This document shows positions 1 through 8,789 of a DNA stretch of 60,133 nt, piece by piece. Under the pieces are notes generated by a model. The model had not been told where the DNA came from and made no database searches. It was given only the letters and a program-made list of their open reading frames with translations. The DNA comes from DATKRB01 sp036501425 (lineage in GTDB: Bacteria; Actinomycetota; Acidimicrobiia; Acidimicrobiales; RAAP-2). Location of the stretch: the NCBI GenBank assembly GCA_036501425.1, contig DASYAI010000001.1:1-60133 (forward strand), read 5' to 3'. Made by a program: the position numbers and the translations under genes. How positions within the stretch are numbered: position 1 is the first letter of the stretch; each line of letters begins with the position of its first letter.

Positions 1-849
1 TGCCGTGGTGTCCCCCTCGCCCAGGTCCGCCGCGCTCGACAGCGAGAGCGGATGGGCGATCTCCCACTGCCAGGCCAGCGAGTCGGAGGCCGGCGGGGCC
101 CACCCGGCGCCCCCGGTCCCCACCGGGACCACCGCCGGGGCGGGCGCCGTCGGGGGCTTGGTGGTGGTGGTCGGGGGCTTGGTGGTCGGCTTGGTGGTGG
201 TCGGGGCGGGGGTGCCCGCCGGGTGGGTGGTGGTCGAACCCTTGGACATCGTCGTGCTCGGTGGCGCGCCGGTGAGAGGAATCCCCGGGTGCACGTCGGC
301 CACCGCGTCGGCCGCCGGGTGGACCACCTGGGGAGCGCCGGCCGCGACCGCGGCGGCGCCGCTCGAGAGGGAGCCCGCCGAACCGGTGCTGGTCGCGCCC
401 GGTGTGTGGGTGCGCGAGGACGGCGATGCCGACCGCCGCTCGGACGACGGGCCGGAGGTCCCGTTCGTCGACGAGCCGCCCGGCGCCCGAGTCCCGGTCG
501 GCCCATCACCGCCCGCACGGGTCGACGACCGGTCCTGCAGCGCGATCCGTTGCGCCGGCTGGGACCCGCCCGGCTTTCCGGACGTTCCCACGGCTACCAG
601 CACGAGCAGGAGGGCCCCGACGGCGACGAGGACGCCGACGGTCCGGCGGCGTCGGGACCGGGCCTTACGGGCCGGTGGGGTGGAGGTCGCCGGGGACGCT
701 GGTGCGGTGGGGACCGACCCCGAAGCAGGGGTGCGAGCGCCCCAGCCGGCGACCGGATCGCCGTCGTGCACCAGAGCCGTCGGGCGCCCCCGGGCGAAGT
801 ACCGGTACTCGTGCAGCCCGAAAGGATCGGGCTGCCAGCCGGAGACCAT
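1..849 (-). CDS. DUF2510 membrane protein with Thr/Pro-rich stalk, C-terminus missing (partial)
   Basis: Starts at ATG 849 and stays open to the left edge (283 codons seen). Residues 4-36 (GWQPDPFGLHEYRYF...) match the small DUF2510 domain found at the N-terminus of many actinobacterial membrane proteins. An Arg/Lys-rich stretch (61-70) precedes one membrane helix (about 71-88). After it come roughly 100 Ser/Gly/Thr-rich residues and a PTTTKP-type stalk (about 200-240). The visible end, beginning SLAWQWEI, looks like the start of a folded extracellular domain. The layout is a cytoplasmic tag, a membrane anchor and a disordered linker carrying an outside domain. The WQW opening recalls GH114-type glycosidases, but too little is visible to assign it. 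The opposite strand is also open for hundreds of bases; the DUF2510 match and codon pattern favour this strand. Confidence 0.75.
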   Translation of the reverse strand, partial: MVSGWQPDPFGLHEYRYFARGRPTALVHDGDPVAGWGARTPASGSVPTAPASPATSTPPARKARSRRRRTVGVLVAVGALLLVLVAVGTSGKPGGSQPAQRIALQDRSSTRAGGDGPTGTRAPGGSSTNGTSGPSSERRSASPSSRTHTPGATSTGSAGSLSSGAAAVAAGAPQVVHPAADAVADVHPGIPLTGAPPSTTMSKGSTTTHPAGTPAPTTTKPTTKPPTTTTKPPTAPAPAVVPVGTGGAGWAPPASDSLAWQWEIAHPLSLSSAADLGEGDTTA

Positions 850-965
850 GGGTCCATCCCTAGCTGACCCACATGAACGCCGGGCGAATGGCTCGCGATC
901 GTTGTGCGAAGACCGTAGGCCGGCACCCCGGAAATGGTCCCGCAGCGCCTCGGGTGAGCGAATAG

Positions 966-994
966 TTGACTGATCCAATCATCTTTGTCAGGAT
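966..994 (+). promoter_or_regulatory. Candidate sigma70-type promoter of metY-metX
   Basis: TTGACT (966-971), a 17-bp spacer and CAGGAT (989-994). This is one of few sites here with a recognisable -35 box. It would give a leader of about 55 nt containing the metY ribosome binding site. I could not match the leader to a SAM riboswitch. Confidence 0.45.
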
Positions 995-1054
995 CGGCGC
1001 ATCCGCCACCCGGCGCCGCTCTTGCACGGGTGCCTGCTCGAAGGGAGCGACGCC

Positions 1055-2353
1055 ATGCCCGAATGGGGGTTCGAGACCCGGCAGATCCACGCCGGAGCGG
1101 TGCCCGATCCGACGACGGGCGCCCGGGCGGTGCCGATCTACCAGACGACCTCCTACACGTTCCGCGACACCGCGCACGCCGCCGCCCTCTTCGGGCTGGA
1201 GGAGCTGGGCAACATCTACACCAGGATCATGAACCCGACCCAGGCGGTGTTCGAGGAGCGGGTGGCGTCCCTTGAGGGCGGGGTGGCCGCCCTGGCGGTG
1301 GCCAGCGGCCAGGCGGCGGAGACGGTGACCCTGCTCAACCTGGCCGAAAACGGCGGCCACATCGTCTCGTCGGCGTCGCTCTACGGCGGCACGTACAACC
1401 TGCTGCACTACACGCTGCCCAAGCTGGGCATCGAGGTCTCCTTCGTGGACGACCCCGACGACCTCGACGCGTGGCGGGCGGCGGTGCGGCCCGAGACCAA
1501 GGCGTTCTTCGCCGAGACCCTGGGCAACCCCAAGGGCGACGTGCTCGACTTCGACGGCGTTTCGGAGATCGCCCACGGGCACGGCATCCCCCTGGTGGTC
1601 GACAACACGGTGGCCACTCCCTACCTGGCCCAACCGCTGCGGCACGGGGCCGACATCGTCGTGCACTCGGCCACCAAGTTCATCGGCGGCCACGGCACCT
1701 CGATCGGCGGGGTCATCGTCGACGGCGGGGCCTTCGACTACGAGGGCAGCGGCCGGTTCCCCGGCTTCACCGAGCCCGACCCCAGCTACCACGGCCTGGT
1801 GTTCGGCCAGCTGCCCGAGTCCCTGTTTCCGGCCCGGTTCGTGCTGAAGGCCCGCCTGCAGTACCTGCGCGACGTGGGCCCGGCCATCGCCCCCCTCAAC
1901 TCGTTCCTGTTCCTGCAAGGGCTCGAGACGCTCAGCCTGCGCATGGAGCGCCACGTGCACAACGCCACCGCGGTGGCCGCCTGGCTCGAGGGGCGCGACG
2001 AGGTGCGCTGGGTGGCCTACCCGGGGCTCGCCAGCAGCCCCTGGCACGAGCGCCAGCAGCGGTACCTGCCCAAGGGGGGTGGCGCCATCTTGGCGTTCGG
2101 GATCGAGGGCGGCGCCGACGCCGGTCGGCGGTTCATCGAGGGCCTCGAGCTGTTCAGCCACCTGGCCAACGTGGGCGACGTGCGGAGCCTGGCGATCCAC
2201 CCTGCCTCCACCACCCACTCGCAGCTGACCGAGGCCGAGCAGGCCACCACCGGGGTCACCGCCGATCTGGTCCGCCTCTGCGTCGGGCTCGAGTCGATCG
2301 AGGACATCCTGGCCGACCTCGAGGCGGGGTTCGCCGCCGTCAAGGGAGGTTGA
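1055..2353 (+). CDS. metY: O-acetylhomoserine aminocarboxypropyltransferase (sulfhydrylase)
   Basis: Cytoplasmic PLP enzyme that makes homocysteine from O-acetylhomoserine and sulfide. The 432-residue length is typical of the MetY branch of the Cys/Met metabolism family, which is longer than MetB. The PLP lysine is K208 in SATKFIGGHG; the N-terminal ETRQIHAG and the IYQTTSYTF motif also fit. ATG 1055 is preferred over the in-frame start 33 nt upstream because AAGGGAG (1041-1047) sits at ribosome-binding distance. metX follows after 10 bp, so substrate-making and substrate-using enzymes are co-transcribed. Family assignment is firm; exclusive use of O-acetyl- rather than O-succinylhomoserine is inferred from metX. 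Confidence 0.96.
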   Translation: MPEWGFETRQIHAGAVPDPTTGARAVPIYQTTSYTFRDTAHAAALFGLEELGNIYTRIMNPTQAVFEERVASLEGGVAALAVASGQAAETVTLLNLAENGGHIVSSASLYGGTYNLLHYTLPKLGIEVSFVDDPDDLDAWRAAVRPETKAFFAETLGNPKGDVLDFDGVSEIAHGHGIPLVVDNTVATPYLAQPLRHGADIVVHSATKFIGGHGTSIGGVIVDGGAFDYEGSGRFPGFTEPDPSYHGLVFGQLPESLFPARFVLKARLQYLRDVGPAIAPLNSFLFLQGLETLSLRMERHVHNATAVAAWLEGRDEVRWVAYPGLASSPWHERQQRYLPKGGGAILAFGIEGGADAGRRFIEGLELFSHLANVGDVRSLAIHPASTTHSQLTEAEQATTGVTADLVRLCVGLESIEDILADLEAGFAAVKGG

Positions 2354-2363
2354 GCAGGGCCCC

Positions 2364-3500
2364 GTGACCAGCCCACCGGTTGCCGGCGTCTGGCGCCCCG
2401 GCGTGGACCACCCCGGCCGTCGCCGCTTCGCCCGGATGGTCGGCGGCGCAGGGCCGCCGCTCGCCCTCGAGGGTGGCGGTCGCCTCGACGAGGTGACGGT
2501 CGCCTACGAGACCTGGGGCGTCCTCGACGATCACCGCTCCAACGCCGTGCTGGTCCTGCACGCGCTGACCGGCGACTCGCACGCCGCCGGACCGGCCGGT
2601 CCGGGCCACCCGACTGTCGGCTGGTGGGACGGGATGATCGGCCCCGGAGCGCCGATCGACACCGACCGCTGGTTCGTGGTGTGCCCCAACGTCCTCGGGG
2701 GATGCCAGGGCACCACCGGGCCGGGGTCGATCGCTCCCGATGGGGCGCCCTACGGGGCGCGGTTCCCGGTGGTGACCATCCGGGACCAGGTGAGGGTAGA
2801 GGTGGCGCTGGCCGACCGGCTGGGGATCGACCGGTGGGCCGCGGTGGTGGGGGGATCGATGGGCGGGATGCGGGCCCTCGAGTGGTGCGTGGGGCATCCC
2901 GACCGGGTCCGCCGCGCCGTCGTGCTCGCGGTCGGCGCGGCGGCCACCGCCGAGCAGATCGCCCTGTGCTCGGTGCAGGTCCGGGCGATCCGGGCCGACC
3001 CGGCGTTCTGCGGGGGCGACTACTACGGGACGCCGGACCGCCCGGTCGAGGGCATGGCCATCGCCCGGGCGCTCGGCCAGATCGGCTACCGCACCGCCCC
3101 CGAGCTCGAGCGCCGCTTCGCCCGGCGGGGCCAGGACCCGGTGGCGCCGATCTTCGGCGGTCGCTACGCGGTCGAGTCCTACCTCGAGCACCACGGCGCC
3201 CGGCTGGCCGAGCGCTTCGACCCCAACTCCTACGTCGTGCTCAGCGAGGCCATGAACCACCACGACGTCGGCCGGGGCCGCGGGGGGACGGCGGCGGCGC
3301 TGGCCGCGGCCCGGGCGCAGGTGGCCGTGGCCGGCATCACCTCGGACCGGCTCTACCCCCTCGAGCTCCAACGCGAGCTGGCCCGCCACCTGCCGGGCGG
3401 GCGCCCGGCCCAGGTGATCACCTCGGAGTCCGGCCACGACGGGTTCCTGCTCGAGCTCGACCAGGTGGGCGCCGTGGTCGCCGCCGCCCTGGGGGACTGA
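2364..3500 (+). CDS. metX: Homoserine O-acetyltransferase
   Basis: Alpha/beta-hydrolase-fold enzyme that transfers acetyl from acetyl-CoA to homoserine, the committed step to methionine. 378 residues, normal for MetX. The nucleophile is S165 in GGSMGGM. The acid is the Asp of ITSDRLYP and the base the His of ESGHDGF near the C-terminus. LTGDSH at 69-73 is also typical. GTG 2364 follows the strong purine-rich AAGGGAGGT that overlaps the end of metY. It forms a two-gene methionine operon with metY. Confidence 0.96.
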   Translation: MTSPPVAGVWRPGVDHPGRRRFARMVGGAGPPLALEGGGRLDEVTVAYETWGVLDDHRSNAVLVLHALTGDSHAAGPAGPGHPTVGWWDGMIGPGAPIDTDRWFVVCPNVLGGCQGTTGPGSIAPDGAPYGARFPVVTIRDQVRVEVALADRLGIDRWAAVVGGSMGGMRALEWCVGHPDRVRRAVVLAVGAAATAEQIALCSVQVRAIRADPAFCGGDYYGTPDRPVEGMAIARALGQIGYRTAPELERRFARRGQDPVAPIFGGRYAVESYLEHHGARLAERFDPNSYVVLSEAMNHHDVGRGRGGTAAALAAARAQVAVAGITSDRLYPLELQRELARHLPGGRPAQVITSESGHDGFLLELDQVGAVVAAALGD

Positions 3501-3538
3501 GGGGGACCGCGGGCGACCGATGGCCCGGCCGGCCGATC

Positions 3539-3544
3539 TAGCCT
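3539..3544 (+). promoter_or_regulatory. Leaderless -10 element (TAGCCT) of the DedA gene
   Basis: TAGCCT ends 7 nt before GTG 3552, so transcription would begin at or next to the start codon. No ribosome binding site lies between. Confidence 0.55.
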
Positions 3545-3551
3545 CTCGCCC

Positions 3552-4241
3552 GTGACGACCGCGGTGACCGTCGGCCACCTGCTCGCCGTCTACGGCTACT
3601 GGGTCGTCGTGGTGGCGGTCGGTGTGGAGAGCCTCGGCGTGCCGGTCCCGGGCGAGACCACCCTGATCGCCGCCGCCCTCTACGCCGGCTCGCGCCACCG
3701 GCTCGACCCGGTGGCGGTGGTGGTCGTGGCGGCGGTAGCCGCGATGGTCGGGGACAACATCGGCTACGCCCTCGGCCGGGTGGGCGGCTACCGGCTGCTG
3801 CGTCGCTACGGGCGCTACCTGCGGGTCGACGAGACCAAAATCAAGGTAGGCCGGTACCTGTTCGACCGGCACGGGCCCAAGGTGGTGTTCCTCGGCCGCT
3901 TCGTGTCCATCCTGCGCACCTATGCCGCCTTTCTGGCCGGGATCAACAAGATGGACTGGTGGCGCTTCCTCGTCTACAACGCCCTCGGCGCCATCGTGTG
4001 GGCCACCCTGTTCGGCGGCGGCGCCTACCTGCTGGGCAGCGGGGTGCACCGGCTCGGGACGGTGCTGAGCGTGATCGGCGGCGTGGTGGCCGTGGCGGCG
4101 ATCGTGGTCCTGGTCATCGTCTGGCGGCGCCAGATGGGCGCCCTGCGGGAGCGGGCCGAGGCCGCCTACCCCGGACCGCTCGAGCCCCCCGGGGTCATCG
4201 ACCCGCCGAGATCGCCTCGAGCTCGGCGTCGCTCAGGGTGA
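3552..4241 (+). CDS. DedA family membrane protein
   Basis: 229-residue integral membrane protein of the DedA/SNARE-associated family, whose characterised members act in phospholipid recycling and membrane homeostasis. Visible hallmarks are the N-terminal ESLGVPVPGETTL with its membrane-embedded acidic residues, GDNIGYALGR, and FLGRFVSILRTYAAFLAG with the conserved FxGRF/R signature. Helices flank these motifs and a final helix spans about 170-195. The basic C-tail overlaps the end of the convergent aldo/keto reductase gene by 47 bp. GTG 3552 is chosen because the TAGCCT element lies just upstream. Substrate unknown. Confidence 0.9.
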   Translation: MTTAVTVGHLLAVYGYWVVVVAVGVESLGVPVPGETTLIAAALYAGSRHRLDPVAVVVVAAVAAMVGDNIGYALGRVGGYRLLRRYGRYLRVDETKIKVGRYLFDRHGPKVVFLGRFVSILRTYAAFLAGINKMDWWRFLVYNALGAIVWATLFGGGAYLLGSGVHRLGTVLSVIGGVVAVAAIVVLVIVWRRQMGALRERAEAAYPGPLEPPGVIDPPRSPRARRRSG

Positions 4242-5049
4242 TGGCGGCCGCGGCCACGTTGTCGACGAGGTGCTCGGGCGACGAGGTGCCCGGGATGGGC
4301 AGCATCTGGGGGGATCGGGCAAGCAGCCAGGCCAGCACCACCTGGTGGGGGCTCAGCCCCCGGGCCTCGGCCGCCCGGGCCACGCCCGGGTTGTCCCCGG
4401 GGCTCTGGATCGGCGCCCACGGCAGGAAGGCGATGCCCTCGCGCTCGCAGTGGTCCACCAGGGCGTCGGACCCCCGGTCGCTGGCGTTGTAGCGGTTCTG
4501 GACCGACGCCGCCGCCGATCGTCCGGCCGCAGTCTCGAGCTGGGACCGGTTGACGTTGGAGATGCCCAGGTGGCGGACCTTGCCCTCGTCGCGCAGCGCG
4601 ACCAGGGCGCCGATGGACTCCTCGTAGGGGACGTCGGGGTCGGGACGGTGGAACTGGTAGAGGGGGATCTGCTCGAGCCGCAGCCGGCGCAAGCTCCCCT
4701 CGCAGGCCTGGCGCAGGTGTTCGGGGCGGCCGTCGGCCTCCCAGCGGCCCGGGCCCGAGCGCACCAGGCCCCCCTTGGTGGCGATGACCAGGTCGTCGGG
4801 GTACGGGTGGAGCGCCTCGGCGATGAGCTCCTCGCTCACGTCGGGCCCGTAGGCGTCGGCGGTGTCGATGAAGTTCACGTCGAGCTCCACCGCCCGCCGC
4901 AAGGTGGCGATGGCCCGCTCCCGGTCGGGCGGCGGGCCCCAGATGCCCTGGCCGGTGATCCGCATGGCGCCGAACCCCAGCCGGTTGACCGTCAGGTCGC
5001 CGCCCAGCACGATCGTGCCGGCGTCGGCCGCGGACACCTCAGCGCTCAT
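4195..5049 (-). CDS. Aldo/keto reductase
   Basis: 284-residue TIM-barrel NADPH-dependent oxidoreductase. Catalytic residues are visible: FIDTADAYG (Asp and Tyr), VIATKGG (Lys) and LYQFHRPDP (His). The C-terminal IPGTSSPEHLVDNVAAA forms the cofactor-binding end. It resembles the YajO/pyridoxal-reductase-like group that acts on small carbonyls; the substrate cannot be read from sequence. ATG 5049 is preferred over the in-frame codon 24 nt upstream because GGAGG precedes it by 6 nt. The 3' end overlaps the convergent DedA gene. It lies 39 bp after the DUF1697 gene on the same strand and may be read with zwf. Confidence 0.9.
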   Translation of the reverse strand: MSAEVSAADAGTIVLGGDLTVNRLGFGAMRITGQGIWGPPPDRERAIATLRRAVELDVNFIDTADAYGPDVSEELIAEALHPYPDDLVIATKGGLVRSGPGRWEADGRPEHLRQACEGSLRRLRLEQIPLYQFHRPDPDVPYEESIGALVALRDEGKVRHLGISNVNRSQLETAAGRSAAASVQNRYNASDRGSDALVDHCEREGIAFLPWAPIQSPGDNPGVARAAEARGLSPHQVVLAWLLARSPQMLPIPGTSSPEHLVDNVAAAAITLSDAELEAISAGR

Positions 5050-5088
5050 GATCGCCTCCCTCCGGGGGCGCACCGGCGCCCGCTCCGG

Positions 5089-5700
5089 TTATAGCGCGGC
5101 CCCCGCCGACCCGGGCTCGGACAGGTCGGGCTCGGGGCCCGACAGCCGGGTCAGCGCGGTCACCGTCCGCCAGTTGCGGGTGGTCGCACCCACGCCGAGC
5201 CGGCGCTCCCAGTAGGCGTTGTCGAGCTTGGTCCGCCCGTAGCCCGCCGGGCAGTGGAGGTAGACCTCGCGCCCGGACAGCGCGTAGCGGTCGTCCCCCG
5301 GGCCCGCCGACGGAGCCCCGGCGGCCGACCGGGGACCGGCGCCGGCGGGCCCGGCCGTCAGGAAGGTCACGTGGAGGGTGCCCGGGTCCGCCGGCCCGAG
5401 GAACGGGTTGGTGGCCAGCACCGTCGCCAGGTCCTGGTGGGACCGCAGCACCACCCGCACGTCGTTGCCGACCGCCTCGGCCACCGCGCCCTCCAGCGCC
5501 CGGGCCACCTGCTCGCCTGGGCCGCCCGGGTCGGTGAAGACCAGGTTCCCGCTCTGGAGGTAGGTGGTGGCGCCGGTGAGCCCGAGGCCGGCCGCGAGCT
5601 CGCGGAGCGCGGCCATCGGCAGCTTGTTGTGCCCACTCACGTTCACCCCGCGCAGCAGCGCCACCAGGCGGCCGGGGGGTGGGCCCCCGCGGCCCGCCAC
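5089..5700 (-). CDS. DUF1697 family protein
   Basis: 203-residue protein beginning RLVALLRGVNVSGHNKLPM, the DUF1697 signature, followed by TYLQSGNLVF and, near the end, GYGRTKLDNAYWERRL. These small cytoplasmic proteins are widespread in actinobacteria and have no established function. The start is GTG 5700, 3 bp after the zwf stop; no good ribosome binding site is seen, so translation probably depends on coupling to zwf. Confidence 0.85.
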   Translation of the reverse strand: MAGRGGPPPGRLVALLRGVNVSGHNKLPMAALRELAAGLGLTGATTYLQSGNLVFTDPGGPGEQVARALEGAVAEAVGNDVRVVLRSHQDLATVLATNPFLGPADPGTLHVTFLTAGPAGAGPRSAAGAPSAGPGDDRYALSGREVYLHCPAGYGRTKLDNAYWERRLGVGATTRNWRTVTALTRLSGPEPDLSEPGSAGAAL

Positions 5701-5703
5701 CGG

Positions 5704-7170
5704 TCAGCCCGGCTGGCGCCAGGCACGCTCGAAGGGCAGGCGCCAGGTGTTGGGGGCGATGAGGTCGTTGATGGCCGGGGGGCCCCACGAGCCGGGCCGG
5801 TAGGGGAGGACGTCGGGAGGCTTCTCCAGCAGGTCCGCCGACACCTCCCACGTGCGCTCGATGCCCTCGGCGGTGGTGAACAGCGTGTGGTCGCCGGTCA
5901 TGGCGTCGTGGATGAGCCGCTCGTAGGCCTCGAGCACCGCCCCTTCCTGCCCGGTCTCGTGCAAGGCGAACTGGAGACTGAGCTTGTCGAGCTTCATCCC
6001 CGGGCCGGGGCGCTTGCCGTAGAAGGACAGCGACAGCTTGGAGGAGTCGGCCAGGTCGAAGGTCAGGTGGTCGGGCCCCTGGGTCCCCACACCCGAGCCG
6101 GGGGGGAACATCGACTTGGGCGGCTCGTGGAAGGCGATGGAGATGATGCGGGCCCCCTCGGCCATGTTCTTGCCGGTCCGCAGGAAGAACGGGACCCCGG
6201 CCCAGCGCCAGTTGTCGATGTCGCAGCGCAACGCGATGAAGGTCTCGGTCTGCGAGTCGGGCGCGACCCCGGGCAGCGACCGGTAGCCCTCGAACTGGCC
6301 CCGTACCACCTGGCCGACGTCGATCGGCCGCAACGAGCGGAAGACCTTGTTCTTCTCCTCGCCGATCGCCCGGGGCTCGAGCGCGGTCGGCGGCTCCATG
6401 GCCATGAACGCCAGCACCTGGAACAGGTGGGTCACCACCATGTCGCGGTACGCGCCGGTGGCTTCGTAGAACGAGGCCCGCTGGCCCACCGACAACGTCT
6501 CGGGCACGTCGATCTGCACGTGGGCGATGTGATCGCGGTTCCAGATGGGCTCGAAGAGGCCGTTGGCGAACCGGAACGCCAGGATGTTCTGGGCCGACTC
6601 CTTACCCAGGAAGTGGTCGATCCGGAAGATCTGCTCCTCGCGGAAGATCTCGTGCACGGTGTCGTTGAGCGCCTTGGCCGACATGAGATCGGTGCCGAAG
6701 GGCTTCTCCATGATGATCCGGGCCCGGTCCACCAGCTCGGCCTGGCCGAGGGTGCGGATGACCGCGGGGGCGGCCGACGGGGGGATGCTCAGGTAGTGCA
6801 GCCGGCGGGGCTCGCCACCCAGCGCCCGCTCGGCGTGGCCGACGGCGGCGGCGAGGGCGGGAGCGCCGCCCGACTGGGGCACGAAGGACAAGGTGCGCGA
6901 GAAGCGCTCCCAGCGCCCGTCGGCCAGGTCGGCCGCCCCGAACTCCTCGCACGCGGCGTGGGCGATGTCCCGGAAGGCCCGGTCGTCGATCTCGTCGAGC
7001 GAGGACCCGATGATCCGGCACTCGGGCAGGAGCCCCGCCCGCTCGAGGTGCAAGAGCCCGGGCAGCAGCTTGCGCCGGGCCAGGTCGCCGGTGGCACCGA
7101 ACAGCACGATGACGTGCGGCGTGAGGGGCGCCATGCTGTCGTTGGCCGCCCGCGGTCGTCTGCTCACCAT
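5704..7170 (-). CDS. zwf: Glucose-6-phosphate 1-dehydrogenase
   Basis: First enzyme of the oxidative pentose phosphate pathway, making 6-phosphogluconolactone and NADPH. 488 residues, as usual. The nucleotide-binding GATGDLARRKL is at 25-35, EKPFGTD near 156-162 and the active-site RIDHFLGKE at 184-192 (His and Lys). ATG 7170 is chosen over ATG 7134 because a TAGGGT hexamer ends 5 nt upstream, matching the leaderless pattern of this genome. Unlike many actinobacteria it is not next to tal, tkt, opcA or pgl here. DUF1697 and possibly the aldo/keto reductase follow it. Confidence 0.97.
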   Translation of the reverse strand: MVSRRPRAANDSMAPLTPHVIVLFGATGDLARRKLLPGLLHLERAGLLPECRIIGSSLDEIDDRAFRDIAHAACEEFGAADLADGRWERFSRTLSFVPQSGGAPALAAAVGHAERALGGEPRRLHYLSIPPSAAPAVIRTLGQAELVDRARIIMEKPFGTDLMSAKALNDTVHEIFREEQIFRIDHFLGKESAQNILAFRFANGLFEPIWNRDHIAHVQIDVPETLSVGQRASFYEATGAYRDMVVTHLFQVLAFMAMEPPTALEPRAIGEEKNKVFRSLRPIDVGQVVRGQFEGYRSLPGVAPDSQTETFIALRCDIDNWRWAGVPFFLRTGKNMAEGARIISIAFHEPPKSMFPPGSGVGTQGPDHLTFDLADSSKLSLSFYGKRPGPGMKLDKLSLQFALHETGQEGAVLEAYERLIHDAMTGDHTLFTTAEGIERTWEVSADLLEKPPDVLPYRPGSWGPPAINDLIAPNTWRLPFERAWRQPG

Positions 7171-7175
7171 GGCCG

Positions 7176-7181
7176 ACCCTA
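7176..7181 (-). promoter_or_regulatory. Leaderless -10 element (TAGGGT) of zwf
   Basis: TAGGGT on the minus strand ends 5 nt before ATG 7170. The divergent phosphatase gene has its own element at 7318-7323. Confidence 0.5.
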
Positions 7182-7317
7182 CCGGGCGCGTGTTTCGTGG
7201 AGGTGTCCGGGTCGCGAGCACCACATGAACGGTGGGTGCCGCCCGCGCTCGGGCCCGGGGGGCCCGCCGGCAGAGGGTGCGGCCGAGCGCCCGGGACCGA
7301 GCGCGGCGGCGGTGGGA

Positions 7318-7323
7318 CATGAT
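7318..7323 (+). promoter_or_regulatory. Candidate leaderless -10 element (CATGAT)
   Basis: CATGAT ends 6 nt before GTG 7330. It fits the C-for-T variant also seen before glmU (CACAAT), the MFS gene (CACGAT) and the glycosyltransferase gene (CAGGCT). Confidence 0.4.
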
Positions 7324-7329
7324 GGGCGG

Positions 7330-8091
7330 GTGGAGACCGGGGACCGCCTGCTGCCGCTGGTGGGGGCGTACAACTTCCGGGACCTCGGGGGTTACCCGGC
7401 CGCCGGCGGCCGTCGCACCCGATGGGGTCGCCTGTTCCGCAGCGACACGCTGCACGAGCTGACGCCCGAGGACCTGGTCGTGCTGCGCGAGCTCGGCCTG
7501 CGCACCGTCATCGACCTCCGCTCGGTGGACGAGGTCCAGCAGAGCGGCCGGGGGCTGCTGGCGCACGAGCCGATCGACTACCGCCACCTCTCGGTCCTCG
7601 CCGACGACGCGGAGGGCGAGTCCGAGGCCGGGCCGGCGCCCGCCGGGGCCGACCTGGCCGACCGGTACCTGTGGTACCTCGAGGTGGGGCGGGGCGCCCT
7701 GGTGAAGGCGCTCGGGGCCATGGCCGAGGACGACCGGTACCCCATCGTCTTCCACTGCGCCGCCGGCAAGGACCGGACCGGGGTGCTGGCGGCGCTCGTG
7801 CTCGACCTGGTCGGCGTCGAGCCGGCGGTCATCGCCCAGGACTACGTCATCACCGCCGGCCGGCTGGACCTGATCGTCGCCCGGCTCCGGCGCGACCCGG
7901 TGCACGGGGCCCGGATGGACCAGATCCCCCCGTCGCACCTCGCGGTCGAGATCTCGACCATGGAGCGCTTCGTGGACCTCCTGCACCGACGGCTGGGCGG
8001 GGCCCGGGCGTGGGCGATCGGAGCCGGCCTCGACGTTGCCGCTGCCGACCGGCTGGGGGAGCTCCTGCTGGAGCCCGAGGACGTCCGCTAG
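7330..8091 (+). CDS. Protein-tyrosine/serine phosphatase-like protein
   Basis: 253-residue phosphatase of the bacterial tyrosine phosphatase group (Y_phosphatase3/PtpB-like). It opens with YNFRDLGGYP, typical of the family, then GRLFRSDTLHELT. The P-loop is HCAAGKDRTG with nucleophile C143 and phosphate-binding R149. The conserved Lys after the Cys (C-A-A-G-K-D-R) is typical of members with lipid or dual phosphatase activity, as in mycobacterial PtpB. GTG 7330 is chosen because the open frame upstream shows no homology and CATGAT lies 6 nt before it. The TAG stop is part of the next gene's -10 element. Confidence 0.88.
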   Translation: METGDRLLPLVGAYNFRDLGGYPAAGGRRTRWGRLFRSDTLHELTPEDLVVLRELGLRTVIDLRSVDEVQQSGRGLLAHEPIDYRHLSVLADDAEGESEAGPAPAGADLADRYLWYLEVGRGALVKALGAMAEDDRYPIVFHCAAGKDRTGVLAALVLDLVGVEPAVIAQDYVITAGRLDLIVARLRRDPVHGARMDQIPPSHLAVEISTMERFVDLLHRRLGGARAWAIGAGLDVAAADRLGELLLEPEDVR

Positions 8092-8094
8092 CTT
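8089..8094 (+). promoter_or_regulatory. Leaderless -10 element (TAGCTT) overlapping a stop codon
   Basis: TAGCTT ends 8 nt before GTG 8103. Its first three bases are the stop codon of the phosphatase gene. Confidence 0.45.
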
Positions 8095-8102
8095 TTCGGG
8101 GC

Positions 8103-8789
8103 GTGCCCACCACCCCAACCCCACGGCCGGTGGCCCTGATCCACGGCTTCGCCTCGTCGTTCGACCACGGGTGGCGCCGTACCGGCTGGGTCGACATCCT
8201 GGCGGACAGCGACCGCCCGGTGGTCGAGATCGACCTGCTGGGCCACGGGTCGGCGCCCCGGCCCACCGATCCCGAGGCCTACGGGAACGTCGAGGGCCTC
8301 GTGCTCGAGGCCCTGCCCGAGGGCACGGTGGACGCGGTCGGCTTTTCGGCCGGGGCGATGGTGCTGGTGCGCCTGGCGCTGGCCCACCCCGATCGTTTCC
8401 ACCGGGTGGCGCTGATGGGCATCGGCGACAAGTCCTTCGAGGCCGGCGGACCGAGCACGATCGCCGGTGCGCTGCGGGGCGAGGGGGGTCCCGAGGACGT
8501 CCGCGGCGAGCTCTTCCGCCGTTTGGCCGTCTCGGCCGGCAACGATCCCGAGGCGCTGGTGGCCTTCATCAGCCGGAGCCAGACCCCCCTCGAGCTCGCC
8601 GAGCTGGAGGGCCTGCGCCTGCCCACCCTCGTCGTGCTGGGCGAGCGCGACTTCACGGCACCGGCCGACCGGCTGGTGGCCACCCTCCCCGACGCCCGCT
8701 TCGTCGGGCTGCCCGGTGTCGACCACTTCGCCACCCCGGCCGACTTCCGGGCCATCGACGCGGTTGTGCGGTTCCTCGACGGGGACTGA
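8103..8789 (+). CDS. Alpha/beta hydrolase
   Basis: 228-residue alpha/beta-hydrolase-fold enzyme. Visible features are the oxyanion HGF near 14-16, the nucleophile elbow GFSAGA with S82, the acid in LGERDFTAP and the base in GVDHFATP. Length and spacing fit single-domain esterases or peptidases of the MenH/BioH-like class. Substrate unknown. GTG 8103 begins just after the phosphatase stop and the TAGCTT element, so it may be read from its own leaderless start and also by read-through. Confidence 0.87.
   Translation: MPTTPTPRPVALIHGFASSFDHGWRRTGWVDILADSDRPVVEIDLLGHGSAPRPTDPEAYGNVEGLVLEALPEGTVDAVGFSAGAMVLVRLALAHPDRFHRVALMGIGDKSFEAGGPSTIAGALRGEGGPEDVRGELFRRLAVSAGNDPEALVAFISRSQTPLELAELEGLRLPTLVVLGERDFTAPADRLVATLPDARFVGLPGVDHFATPADFRAIDAVVRFLDGD

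Noticed and set aside
5..973. 322-codon plus-strand frame at the left edge
   Set aside because: The minus strand encodes a DUF2510 domain, membrane helix and PT-rich stalk; the plus-strand product is a Val/Gly/Arg-rich shadow.
850..1054. Possible SAM riboswitch before metY
   Set aside because: The leader after the likely promoter is only about 55 nt and I see no SAM-I or SAM-IV core motifs. A covariance search would settle it.
5254..7329. Long plus-strand frame in front of the phosphatase
   Set aside because: It is antisense to zwf and DUF1697; stops are rare in such GC-rich DNA. The phosphatase homology begins at GTG 7330.
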